DNA from: Flavobacteriaceae bacterium
Lineage (GTDB): Bacteria > Bacteroidota > Bacteroidia > Flavobacteriales > Flavobacteriaceae
NCBI GenBank assembly: GCA_028277085.1
Contig: JANQHL010000105.1
Location: 1-47,517 of the forward strand
Direction: 5' to 3'
DNA: 47,517 bases
The position numbers and the translations under genes are program-made. Under the pieces are notes generated by a model. It had not been told where the DNA came from, ran no database searches, and worked only from the letters and a program-made list of their open reading frames with translations. Of the stretch, positions 36,270-45,461 are shown in pieces. Numbering within the stretch: position 1 is the stretch's first letter; the number at the start of each line of letters is the position of its first letter.

Positions 36270-37189
36270 GTGATATTAACCACTATGCCACCTTGGATGC
36301 GTATTGCAAAGCAATACACATTGCAGCACCTAAATGGCCGGACTTTGATATACGAACTTTTGAGGAAAATATGAAAACGGTAAAGCACAAAATGCCGCCG
36401 TTCAAACATGAATTCTATGCGATTGCGTTAAAACTATCCGGTGGGGGGTTTGCCGAAACCGGAAATTTTTCCACGGAATCCTTATCCGCAACCGTTTTTT
36501 TCAATTCCCCCTACCAGATCATCCAATGGGACATCGCACCGGATTGGGATGGGTACTATATCATTTTTTCAGAGGAATTCTATCAACTCGGACAGCCAAA
36601 AAATCAAATCAGCACTGCTTTTCCTTTCCTTTTGGTAGATAATACTATCCCCATTGCCTTATCCAAAATGGAAGCCTTGCCCTTTATCAATACGTTCAAG
36701 GATCTTTTAACCGAACACCGAAAAGATGATGGGATGTCCAGGACGATCTGTCACCTGGGCACTCAAATGCTATTGCATAAAGTAGCGCGTCTTTTTAAGG
36801 AAAAGGTCTCAACACAAGAACTCACACGAACGCATCGCGACAACGACCTTGCCCTGGTAAGTCGTTTTAAAACCCTGGTAGAGACCAGCTTTTATCCAAA
36901 TCAGTATTTTGAATATGGAGAACCGCACAAAGTACAATTCTATGCAGACCAACTGCATTTACACCCGAATCACCTCAATGCGGTGGTAAAACGGATTACT
37001 TCGCAATCGGCCTCCGAGATCATCTACAAGCACATGGTGGCCTTGGCCAAATCCAAGTTGCGGCAGACCAACAAATCCATTAAAGAAATTGCTTTTGACC
37101 TTTACTATAACTACCCCAACCATTTTGCCAATTTCTTCAAAAAGCAAACCGGAAAAACACCTAATACCTTCCGTAAAAACGCTATCTAA
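36266..37189 (+). CDS. AraC family transcriptional regulator
   Basis: C-terminal HTH: EPHKVQFYADQLHLHPNHLNAVVKRITSQSASEIIYKHMVALAKSKLRQTNKSIKEIAFDLYYNYPNHFANFFKKQTGKTPNTFRK. Confidence 0.94.
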   Translation: MSDINHYATLDAYCKAIHIAAPKWPDFDIRTFEENMKTVKHKMPPFKHEFYAIALKLSGGGFAETGNFSTESLSATVFFNSPYQIIQWDIAPDWDGYYIIFSEEFYQLGQPKNQISTAFPFLLVDNTIPIALSKMEALPFINTFKDLLTEHRKDDGMSRTICHLGTQMLLHKVARLFKEKVSTQELTRTHRDNDLALVSRFKTLVETSFYPNQYFEYGEPHKVQFYADQLHLHPNHLNAVVKRITSQSASEIIYKHMVALAKSKLRQTNKSIKEIAFDLYYNYPNHFANFFKKQTGKTPNTFRKNAI

Positions 37190-37208
37190 GGAAATCTGAA
37201 TCCCAACA

Positions 37209-37250
37209 TTTGAATTCTGTAGTAGCTCCTTTGAATTCCGTACGTCCTAG
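37209..37250. repeat. Direct repeat with 21-bp period (possible AraC operator)
   Basis: TTTGAATTCTGTAGTAGCTCC / TTTGAATTCCGTACGTCCTAGG, immediately after the AraC gene and upstream of 37315. Confidence 0.65.
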
Positions 37251-37314
37251 GAATACCGCTACCATTAGTTTTACATCAGTACTAATTGATAACAAAAAAA
37301 TCATTTTAAACGCC

Positions 37315-39216
37315 ATGAAAAACATAATCGTAACAGTCACTATCGCCCTCTTCCTGATAGCCTGTATAAATGAAAAAACAACTAAAAACGAAACAGAAAT
37401 GACTACCGTAGCAACAACTACCGAAAGTGCAGAAAAGCAGATCAAGAGCGTTATCCACACGCTATTTCATAGTGTAGATCAACGGAATTGGGAGGCCGTC
37501 AGGCAAACGATGGCAGATTCCGTTTATACCGATTACACGGCCTTAGGTGGGGATTCCGGCTTTAAAACCCCGTCGGAAATACTTGAAGGATGGGAAGCCT
37601 TGCTTCCCGGATTTGAACGCACAATACATCAGGTGCATAACGAAGCCATTTGGGTAGCTGGCGATAGAGCAACAGCCACCATGGACGCCATAGCCACTCA
37701 TTTTTTGACGGATGATTTTTGGACGGTCTTCGTGGGGTATGATACTGAGTTTATAAGGGAAAACGGCGAATGGAAGTTAGCACGGATCGATTTGAGCCTG
37801 TATGACCAAACCGGAAATGGACAACTCCCGCTTACGGCCATGGAAAATGTAAAAAATGGAAACATCCCTCCACTGGTAGCAGCGGAAAACGTTGCTGCTA
37901 TTGAAGCCTTTTTCTCCGGTTTGGAGGAACGCGATCTTAATAAAGTATTGTCATCCCTGGATGATAGGGTTGTACAGGAAATGCCCTTTGCTCCTAGCAA
38001 TTTTCCAAAAACCCTAAACGGTATAACGGCTATGGAAACCCAATATTCCGGGGTAATGGAGTATACCCAAAAATACGAACGGGAATACTTTGGTACTTCC
38101 AATCCCAATGTCATCCTTGCCAAATTCGAGGGCACCATTACCACGGGAGAGGGAAAACCGTACAATAATTCCTACGTTGGGATTTACACCCTTAATGAAA
38201 GTGGAAAAATCGAAAAATTTGTAGAGCAGTTCAATCCGAATATCCTTTTAAACGGATGGCCCGGATTACAACCAGAGACGTATTCCGTTCATCAAGCTGG
38301 TGCCGCCACCAACAGCGGCGTTACCTTGGAAGAGGTAAGTTTCAACAGCAGTGGAGCCCTGTTAAAAGGACATTTGTTCCTCCCTCCGGAGTTTAATACA
38401 AACAGCACCTACCCTGCTGCTATAGTTACCGGTAGTTGGACCAGTGTTAAGGAACAAATGCCGGACGAATATGCCAGCGTTTTAGCCAAGGACGGCTTTA
38501 TTACACTAACTTTTGACTTTACCGGATTTGGGGAGAGCGAAGGCCAACCCCGACAGGTTGAGGACTATCAATTAAAAATACAGGACATCAAAGCTGCCGT
38601 TGATTTTTTGGTGGCTCATAAAAATGTCGATAGTGAAAAGCTTTCCGGATTAGGGGTTTGTGCCAGCTCTGGCTATATGGCCCATGCAACGGCTCAGGAT
38701 GATCGTATTAGGAATTTGATACTGGTCGCCCCATGGTTACACAACCCTGAAATCGCAAAAGCCATATATGATATGCGCCCCGGGGGAACAGAGGGCTTGC
38801 TTAAGGCCGCACGAGCTGCTAAAATACAATATGCCGAAACAGGGCAAATGGACTATGTATTGGCGGCCAGTGAATTGGACCCACTAAGTGCAATGTACGT
38901 TCCCAACAACATCTTTGATTACTATTTGAATCCTGCTAAAGCTGCAGGGTCATACTATGATAATCGCTTTGCTGTTAGCAGCTGGGAACCCTGGTTAACT
39001 TTTGACGGTATCTCTGTGGGAGCGGATATTTCACAACCTGTTTTCATCGTACATAGTGAAAGCGGTGCTGTCCCACAAGGCACAAAACAGTTCTACGAAT
39101 TATTGAAAGGGGAAAAAGACATTACATGGTTGAATCAATTCAATCAGCAGCAATTATATTTTGAAGCAGATGCCGTAACGGCTGCAATGGGAGCCGTGGT
39201 AAATTACTTAAAATAG
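37315..39216 (+). CDS. Lipoprotein fusing two SnoaL/NTF2-like domains and an alpha/beta hydrolase
   Basis: MKNIIVTVTIALFLIACINE lipobox; two NTF2-like segments (IKSVIHTLFHSVDQRNWEAVRQTMADSV..., VAAIEAFFSGLEERDLNKVLSSLDDRV...); hydrolase segment FITLTFDFTGFGESEGQPRQVEDY...GVCASSGYMAH. Confidence 0.85.
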   Translation: MKNIIVTVTIALFLIACINEKTTKNETEMTTVATTTESAEKQIKSVIHTLFHSVDQRNWEAVRQTMADSVYTDYTALGGDSGFKTPSEILEGWEALLPGFERTIHQVHNEAIWVAGDRATATMDAIATHFLTDDFWTVFVGYDTEFIRENGEWKLARIDLSLYDQTGNGQLPLTAMENVKNGNIPPLVAAENVAAIEAFFSGLEERDLNKVLSSLDDRVVQEMPFAPSNFPKTLNGITAMETQYSGVMEYTQKYEREYFGTSNPNVILAKFEGTITTGEGKPYNNSYVGIYTLNESGKIEKFVEQFNPNILLNGWPGLQPETYSVHQAGAATNSGVTLEEVSFNSSGALLKGHLFLPPEFNTNSTYPAAIVTGSWTSVKEQMPDEYASVLAKDGFITLTFDFTGFGESEGQPRQVEDYQLKIQDIKAAVDFLVAHKNVDSEKLSGLGVCASSGYMAHATAQDDRIRNLILVAPWLHNPEIAKAIYDMRPGGTEGLLKAARAAKIQYAETGQMDYVLAASELDPLSAMYVPNNIFDYYLNPAKAAGSYYDNRFAVSSWEPWLTFDGISVGADISQPVFIVHSESGAVPQGTKQFYELLKGEKDITWLNQFNQQQLYFEADAVTAAMGAVVNYLK

Positions 39217-39250
39217 TTTGGTAAATTGTAAAAGACAAAAAAGAAATACT

Positions 39251-40096
39251 ATGGAAAATAACAACGAAAATACCGTTTGGTTTATTACTGGAGCCTCTTC
39301 AGGCTTCGGCAGATCCCTGGCAGAACATGCCATAAGCAACGGCTACAACGTGGTGGCAACCGCACGAAGAAAAGAAAAACTGGAAGAATTGCGGTCCATG
39401 GCCCCCGGGCAAGTCCTGCCCATCCAAATGGACGTGACCCAGCGGGAAGAAGTAAAACAAGGTGTGGCCGAGGCTATAAAACAATGGGGTAGGATTGATG
39501 TGCTTATTAACAACGCAGGCTATGGCATTGTAGGTGCATTAGAAGAAACCCCGGAGGAAGAACTAAGAAAACAAATGGAAACAAATTTCTTTGGTGCAGT
39601 TGCTGTTACCCAGGAGGCTTTACCTCATATGCGAAAAGCCGAAGGTGGGGCCATCGTAAATATGAGCAGTATGGGCGGCAATATGTCTTTTGGAGGATTT
39701 GGCGCTTATTCTGCTTCAAAATTTGCCCTGGAAGGGGCTTCCGAAGCCCTGGCACAGGAAGTTGCTCCGTTTGGCATAAAAACTATGATCGTTGAGCCCG
39801 GGGCCTTCCGTACTGAATTTGCCGGAAATGCTTTAAAACACATGCCGAAAATTGATGCGTATGATGCTATCGTAGGCGGTACCCGTGATTTTGCGAAAAG
39901 TATGCATAATACTCAGGAAGGGGATCCAAAAAAAGCAGCAGAAGCTATTGAAAAAGCCTTGCTTTCGGAGCATACCCCGCTACGTTTACAACTAGGCAAA
40001 GATGCTGTAGATGCTGTTAAAGCACATGGAGAGCAGTTGCTGGCCGACCTGGAGACATGGCGGGAAGTTGCTGAAAATACCGGGTTTGAAAGCTAA
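39251..40096 (+). CDS. SDR family oxidoreductase
   Basis: TVWFITGASSGFGRSLAEHAISNGYNVVATARR...LINNAGYGIVGALEE...YSASKFALEGASEALAQEVAPFGIKTMIVEPGAFRT. Confidence 0.95.
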   Translation: MENNNENTVWFITGASSGFGRSLAEHAISNGYNVVATARRKEKLEELRSMAPGQVLPIQMDVTQREEVKQGVAEAIKQWGRIDVLINNAGYGIVGALEETPEEELRKQMETNFFGAVAVTQEALPHMRKAEGGAIVNMSSMGGNMSFGGFGAYSASKFALEGASEALAQEVAPFGIKTMIVEPGAFRTEFAGNALKHMPKIDAYDAIVGGTRDFAKSMHNTQEGDPKKAAEAIEKALLSEHTPLRLQLGKDAVDAVKAHGEQLLADLETWREVAENTGFES

Positions 40097-40118
40097 ATAG
40101 CAGTACTACTGGAACCAT

Positions 40119-40149
40119 AAATCCATCAATTATCCAAATTGATGGATTT
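40119..40149. terminator. Bidirectional terminator overlapping the MFS stop codon
   Basis: AAATCCATCAATTatccaAATTGATGGATTT between convergent genes, followed by T-rich sequence. Confidence 0.8.
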
Positions 40150-41301
40150 ATTTTTGTTCATTACCAAAAAGAGTAGCCCCAAAAACGCTAAAAACGAACA
40201 GCCTAGCATAGCCCCGGGTATGTTTTCGTAGATACTTTGATAGTACCATCCGGAAAACAAGGCCCCTAGCCCTATCCCCGCTTCCAGCGCAATAAACATT
40301 GTGGCCACACCCTTTCCTTTCTGCCCCTCAGGACTTAAATCAAATGTCCAGGCGCTTAAAGCGGGTGACAGAATCCCCATGGAAAACCCATAAATTCCCG
40401 CTGCTAACAGTAGTCCATTCGGAAATTGTAAAGCAGCCATTAGCACTAATGAGATCAATAACACCAATAACCCGACAATAGTTATTACTTTCCTTCCAAG
40501 GCGATCCGAAGCTTTCCCAGCGACAAAACGTATAGCCAGGGAAGTCACTGTAAAAACGATAAAAAAACTTCCTTTGTTGGCTATCCCCAGGTATTCACTC
40601 CAATCCGGAATTAAGGTTAGCATCATTCCAAACGCAGCATAGGTTAAAAAAGTAATTATCGCAGGGACCAAAACTTCCGGTGCGATGATGTCGCTTCTTG
40701 AAATTCGTAGTAAACGCCAACGAAACTGCTCTCTATGTGTTAATGTTTCTTTTAGTCGCAAAATAAAAATGAGGGACAATAAGGCCATGCACGAAGAGCT
40801 ATGGAACAAAACTGCAAAGGAAAAGTGCATCTTTATCCAACTTCCTAAGGCCGGCCCCAAAGCCAAACCGGTACTAAAAAAAAGGCCTTGGACACCGAAC
40901 GCCTCCCCCCACCGTTTAGCAGGAATGATATCAGAGACATAGGCTGCAATTGCGGTAGGACTAAATCCGGTAGAAAAACCATGGAAAAGTCGCAAAAAAA
41001 GAAATCCTGCTACAGAGCCTAAAATCGGATAAAATACCCCACAGATTACACAGACTAAAGCGCCAACCACCATAACAGGCTTTCTTCCAATTCTGTCGGT
41101 TAGCACCCCACTAAAAGGACGGGATAATCCAGCGGTAAGGGTAAACAAAGCTATGATCAGGCCTATATATTCTGCTCCTCCCAGACCGGATAAATAGGCC
41201 GGAAGTTCAGGGATGAGCATGTTATAACTTGCCGAAAAGAACAAGGAGCTTAAACATAATACTCCAAAACGAAGACTGTAAATGCTAGGTGTTTTTTGCA
41301 T
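40126..41301 (-). CDS. MFS transporter
   Basis: 391 aa, about 12 TM; GLSRPFSGVLTDRIGRKPVMVVGALVCVICGVFYP MFS motif A. Confidence 0.94.
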   Translation of the reverse strand: MQKTPSIYSLRFGVLCLSSLFFSASYNMLIPELPAYLSGLGGAEYIGLIIALFTLTAGLSRPFSGVLTDRIGRKPVMVVGALVCVICGVFYPILGSVAGFLFLRLFHGFSTGFSPTAIAAYVSDIIPAKRWGEAFGVQGLFFSTGLALGPALGSWIKMHFSFAVLFHSSSCMALLSLIFILRLKETLTHREQFRWRLLRISRSDIIAPEVLVPAIITFLTYAAFGMMLTLIPDWSEYLGIANKGSFFIVFTVTSLAIRFVAGKASDRLGRKVITIVGLLVLLISLVLMAALQFPNGLLLAAGIYGFSMGILSPALSAWTFDLSPEGQKGKGVATMFIALEAGIGLGALFSGWYYQSIYENIPGAMLGCSFLAFLGLLFLVMNKNKSINLDN

Positions 41302-41367
41302 CCCAAGTGGTATCTTGTTGCAGGTAAAAACCTCAGCAAAGAAATAGGCGATCCGTCAGTTAAAAAA

Positions 41368-41379
41368 GGACATTTGTCC
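41368..41379. promoter_or_regulatory. Perfect palindrome GGACATTTGTCC-type site in divergent MFS/Crp intergenic region
   Basis: GGACA-TT-TGTCC, 9 bp upstream of the Crp/Fnr gene start. Confidence 0.4.
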
Positions 41380-41387
41380 CAGGGGAA

Positions 41388-41948
41388 ATGATCAGGAGAA
41401 ACAAGGCATTTTTGGAATATATCAGCAAACTTCATGCGTTAGGGGAACACCCTACCATTGAAATGCAGCATGCCAGCGTTGGAGAAAAGATCATTAGGGA
41501 ACGGACCTCCGTCTTTGCGGTTTACGTAATGGAAGCTGGGATGGCCAAGTGTTACCTTACAGAGGATACCGGAAACGATTTTATACAGGAGTTCTTTGGG
41601 GAGGGTGAAGTGTTTGGGGAGATCGAAGCAATTACCAACGCCTTTAGTTTTTGTACGATAGAAGCCCTGACACCGATGTCCTACTTTAAAATTCCAAAGG
41701 AAACCTTTCTGGCTTTGCTGCAATCCGACAAGGTGTTCAATCGACAGGTGCTAAAGTTAATGGGCAACAAGATCCGATATACGGCGCTTAGACATTCCTA
41801 CCACCAATCCCACCCGTTAGAAGCCAATTTTAAAAAACTATTGCAGGAATTCCCTGATCTATTACAAAAGATCTCCAAGAAGGATATTGCCAACTATTTG
41901 GGCATTACGGTACGAAGCCTGAACAGAATGATCCAAGCTATGCCGTAA
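41388..41948 (+). CDS. Crp/Fnr family transcriptional regulator
   Basis: cNMP-like beta-barrel (FFGEGEVFGEIEAITNAFSFCTIEALTPMSYFKIPKETFLALL) and C-terminal HTH (KISKKDIANYLGITVRSLNRMI). Confidence 0.9.
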   Translation: MIRRNKAFLEYISKLHALGEHPTIEMQHASVGEKIIRERTSVFAVYVMEAGMAKCYLTEDTGNDFIQEFFGEGEVFGEIEAITNAFSFCTIEALTPMSYFKIPKETFLALLQSDKVFNRQVLKLMGNKIRYTALRHSYHQSHPLEANFKKLLQEFPDLLQKISKKDIANYLGITVRSLNRMIQAMP

Positions 41949-42354
41949 CCCTATCACACAATACAATATTGCAAACCACCTATTCAAAGATTCCAGCCCA
42001 TACAGGGTTGGCAGCCTAAGACCAAACGGATAGAATTAAGAATGGGATCCCTGAGTCACAACAGCCTTTCTTATAATTATACTGATACAACAAGCTTTTT
42101 AAGTTCTAATCCCAATTCACCAGGAGCTCTGGCCAATCACAATAAAAACCAGCAATTTGGTTATTAAGTCAACTTCTACATCTTGGTATTTTGCAGTAAG
42201 AAAAGGAGGAACCATCAGAGCGGAGCAATACGGAATAGGACAATGAAGGCTAAAACTGCTAAAAGTTAACTAAGAAAAGGTAGTTTTAATCCAGCTATAC
42301 TGTTAAGCAACATTGTTCTAAGGGAGAAACCTGGCGGTTTACATAAGGTATACT

Positions 42355-43452
42355 ATGATCAAAAATTTCATCTTATTTCTTGGACTATCAATTAGTTTAT
42401 TTGTGATCGTACTTTTACTCAGAAAGCCCAAAAAGAAAGTATCGGATTATTTGCTGATTGTATGGTTTTCGGCCTCCTTTTTTCATTTAGGCTTTTTTTT
42501 TCTAGGTTTCAACTACTTATTAGCCGACAATTACCTGTTAATTGCATTTGGCAATACACTACCCGCACTTCACATCTTTGTCAACTCCATTTACATTAAT
42601 GTACTTCGCTCAAAGTCAATTTTTCCCTTAGCTTATATTTATGGATTTGTCTTACTGGCATACGTTGGCGCCTACTATTATATGGGTAGTTCAGGAAGTA
42701 CTGTCCAAAATGGAATGTTGTTGAGTTATTCATCCAATGCTGCCAGGTGGACTTATTTTGTGCCACCTTCATTCTTATTGGTCTACCTTGTTACGGGAGC
42801 TTATATCCTAAGGGCAATCCGCATTTATCGCTTTAATTTTAAGGCGATTTATTCCAACAATATACATAGTAATATTACTTGGCTAGGTTATTGGTTTTGG
42901 TCGTACATGGTAGGGTCAATAATTATAGTCTCCATAATATTATCCACGGATTTTGGATTAGTTTCGGTTCATATGGCATACATTATTGTTTCGGCAGTAC
43001 TATCACTTCAAATATTCTTCCTAGGACAGCTTGGTGTGACCAATAACTTTACCTTTGATCAGGTGTCTGATAAACACGTAAAATATGCTGCTAGCGGACT
43101 AAAGGAAAACAGGAAAGAAATTTTAAAACAACAATTACTGGATTATCTTCAGTCTTCGAAGGCTTATCTAAACCCAAATCTATCTTTACAAGACCTGGCA
43201 CTTGGGATTAAACTACCCGCTTACCAAATCTCTCAGCTTATCAATGAGTCGTTACAAACCTCTTTTTACGATCTTATCAATACATATCGGGTGTCAGAAT
43301 TTAAAAACAGGATAAACAATCCGCAATATAAACATATGTCCATCCTTGGGATCGCCTTGGATTGTGGTTTTAACTCAAAATCCGGTTTTTACAAATCTTT
43401 CAAAAAACATACCGGGATGAGTCCTTCAGCGTTTAAGAAAATTTCGTTTTAA
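42355..43452 (+). CDS. AraC-family regulator with N-terminal multi-TM domain
   Basis: Several TM helices then LSLQDLALGIKLPAYQISQLINESLQTSFYDLINTYRVSEFKNR...GIALDCGFNSKSGFYKSFKKHTGMSPSAFKK. Confidence 0.92.
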   Translation: MIKNFILFLGLSISLFVIVLLLRKPKKKVSDYLLIVWFSASFFHLGFFFLGFNYLLADNYLLIAFGNTLPALHIFVNSIYINVLRSKSIFPLAYIYGFVLLAYVGAYYYMGSSGSTVQNGMLLSYSSNAARWTYFVPPSFLLVYLVTGAYILRAIRIYRFNFKAIYSNNIHSNITWLGYWFWSYMVGSIIIVSIILSTDFGLVSVHMAYIIVSAVLSLQIFFLGQLGVTNNFTFDQVSDKHVKYAASGLKENRKEILKQQLLDYLQSSKAYLNPNLSLQDLALGIKLPAYQISQLINESLQTSFYDLINTYRVSEFKNRINNPQYKHMSILGIALDCGFNSKSGFYKSFKKHTGMSPSAFKKISF

Positions 43453-43521
43453 GTCCACTCCTATCGGGAGACCTTCTTTGTATTGTCCCGGTATGTTTTT
43501 TTGTCTTCCTAAACTCAAAAG

Positions 43522-44310
43522 ATGAACAAAAGAATACTCCGTTTAATAGTAATCAGCTGTGGAGCCTGGTCAACACTTCAAGTGGGGCATGAATTAATTG
43601 GGCATGGATTAACCGTGCTTCTCATGGGGGGAAAGCCCCTGGCCGTTAATGCCATGTATTTTCATTATGATTTATCCTCCGTGAGTGATTTAGCTGACAG
43701 ATGGATCCGGGCCGGTGGTTCTATTTTCAATGTACTGTGGGCGCTTGGTTGTTTCCTGATGCTTATTAAAAAATGGTTTAAAACTGTTGAATTGAACTAT
43801 TTTTTATGGGTATCCAGCGTGATTAATCTTTTGCAATCGGGTTCCTATGTAGCATTTGGAAGGTTTATAGATGGTGGAATGGACTGGGCAATGATTATTG
43901 ATGGATTGGAACATCAGGTATACTGGGGGTATTTAGAATTAATAGTAGGCCTGTCTTTGTTACTCTGTGGTACATTAATAGCTGTAAAATTGGGTGGTTT
44001 ATTCATTGGCTCCGGTATTGTAAATACAAGTAAAAAACTATACTGGACACCATTGTTTTCAGCAACAACTATGTCTGTTATTTCTTCTTTGATTATGCCG
44101 ACTGAACAAAGATTTATGATGATTATGGGGGGAATTGGCAATGGCTTCACTTTTCTTTTGCCATTGTTTGTTTTGGGTTTTTTCAAAACAAAAGCCAAAA
44201 ATGAAAATGAAGTTTTTATCCCTTATACTTCTCCTGGGGTAATACTTTATGCATCACTAATTTCAATCTTCTACCTTTTTATAATGAGTCCTGGTATTAC
44301 ATTCAATTAA
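43522..44310 (+). CDS. Membrane protein with HExxH motif (possible M50-like)
   Basis: Multi-TM; LQVGHELIGHGLTVLLMGGKPLAVNAMYF...; HELIGH resembles M50B-type zinc site. Confidence 0.6.
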   Translation: MNKRILRLIVISCGAWSTLQVGHELIGHGLTVLLMGGKPLAVNAMYFHYDLSSVSDLADRWIRAGGSIFNVLWALGCFLMLIKKWFKTVELNYFLWVSSVINLLQSGSYVAFGRFIDGGMDWAMIIDGLEHQVYWGYLELIVGLSLLLCGTLIAVKLGGLFIGSGIVNTSKKLYWTPLFSATTMSVISSLIMPTEQRFMMIMGGIGNGFTFLLPLFVLGFFKTKAKNENEVFIPYTSPGVILYASLISIFYLFIMSPGITFN

Positions 44311-44633
44311 TTCCGCGAACCTTGAATTCAATACTTATTTTTACGCCCTTCTTTATTAGGCTTCATATCTTACATTGCTAAATAGTAAATGAAGCCTGTT
44401 AAAAGTCGATGTACTGTTCCTCTGCTTAATCAATCACAATAATCGATTTTATTCCCATTTACCCTTGCGTGGGTTGTGTTATTTTCGGGATTGTTCCAAT
44501 TTCATCTGCCTACTTTTTCACAAATCATCCTTTTCAGTAAACAAATACGTCTCATCCTGTTGAGGGCTTTAATGACTACGGTGTCATGAGACATCAAAAC
44601 CTCATGTACTGCTCAAGCAATTTTTTATAAATT

Positions 44634-44658
44634 ACTTATTGTATTTTATACACTAAGT
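44634..44658. promoter_or_regulatory. 25-bp near-perfect palindromic operator candidate
   Basis: ACTTATTGTAT-TTT-ATACACTAAGT; arms match 10/11 as inverted repeat. Confidence 0.7.
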
Positions 44659-44669
44659 AGTTATATTTG
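44639..44669 (+). promoter_or_regulatory. Bacteroidetes-type promoter of the Nudix-family regulator gene
   Basis: TTG-20 nt-TATATTTG, same spacing as the tRNA-Asn promoter. Confidence 0.75.
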
Positions 44670-44698
44670 TCAAACATACACCATAATTAGTATTGATT

Positions 44699-45445
44699 AT
44701 GCTAAAAACAGTTTCACAATTAAATACTTATATATCTGTAGATTGTGTGGTCTTTGGTTACGATGCTGAAAAACTAAATGTATTACTTGTAGAAAGAACA
44801 CTAAGTGAAGATAAACAGTTGCCGGATTTCCAACCGGACTGGACCCTGACGGGAAATCACGTGTACGAAGGGGAGACCATAAAAGAGGCGGCCACCAGGG
44901 TGGTTTTTAATCTCACAGGCATATCTGATATCTATTTGGAGCAGTTCAAAACCTTTGCAGATCCCGGACGGCTGCTAAAGCCAAAGGACCAAAAATGGCT
45001 TCGGAGTATCGGAAAGAATCCGGAGGAACGAGTGGTCTCCATTGGTTACTTCGCGTTATTGGCAACTCAGGATGTCTCTCTCAAATGGATGGGAAGAAGG
45101 GTGAAGTGGGCCCCCGTGAAGACAGTGGGCCAACTGGGTTTTGACCATAATGAAATATTAGAGCAAGCCATGGAAGCCCTGCGCAACAAAATGAAGCATG
45201 AGCCCATTGGTTTCGGGTTGTTACCGGAAAAATTTACGCTAACCCAATTGCAAACCGTATATGAACAGATCTTTGACACCCGGTTTGACAAGCGGAATTT
45301 CAGAAAGAAAGTAAACCGCATGAAATATGTGATCCCCCTAAATGAAAAACAAAAGGGGGTACCCCATAAACCCGCCCAGCTCTACATGTTCAGCAGGGAG
45401 GTATTTGAAAAAACGAAAAAAGAGCTGTTTGATTTTGTGATCTAA
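44699..45445 (+). CDS. Nudix-domain (NrtR-like) sugar-metabolism transcriptional regulator
   Basis: VDCVVFGYDAEKLNVLLVER...GNHVYEGETIKEAATRVVFNLTGI (degenerate Nudix box), then winged-helix-like FTLTQLQTVYEQIFDTRFDKRNFRKKV. Confidence 0.85.
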   Translation: MLKTVSQLNTYISVDCVVFGYDAEKLNVLLVERTLSEDKQLPDFQPDWTLTGNHVYEGETIKEAATRVVFNLTGISDIYLEQFKTFADPGRLLKPKDQKWLRSIGKNPEERVVSIGYFALLATQDVSLKWMGRRVKWAPVKTVGQLGFDHNEILEQAMEALRNKMKHEPIGFGLLPEKFTLTQLQTVYEQIFDTRFDKRNFRKKVNRMKYVIPLNEKQKGVPHKPAQLYMFSREVFEKTKKELFDFVI

Positions 45446-45461
45446 CCAACCCATCTAAACT

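Noticed and set aside
42042-42167. Short ORF MGSLSHNSLSYNYTDTTSFLSSNPNSPGALANHNKNQQFGY
   Set aside because: Low-complexity, no family recognised, no promoter seen; may be a decayed gene end but cannot be supported.
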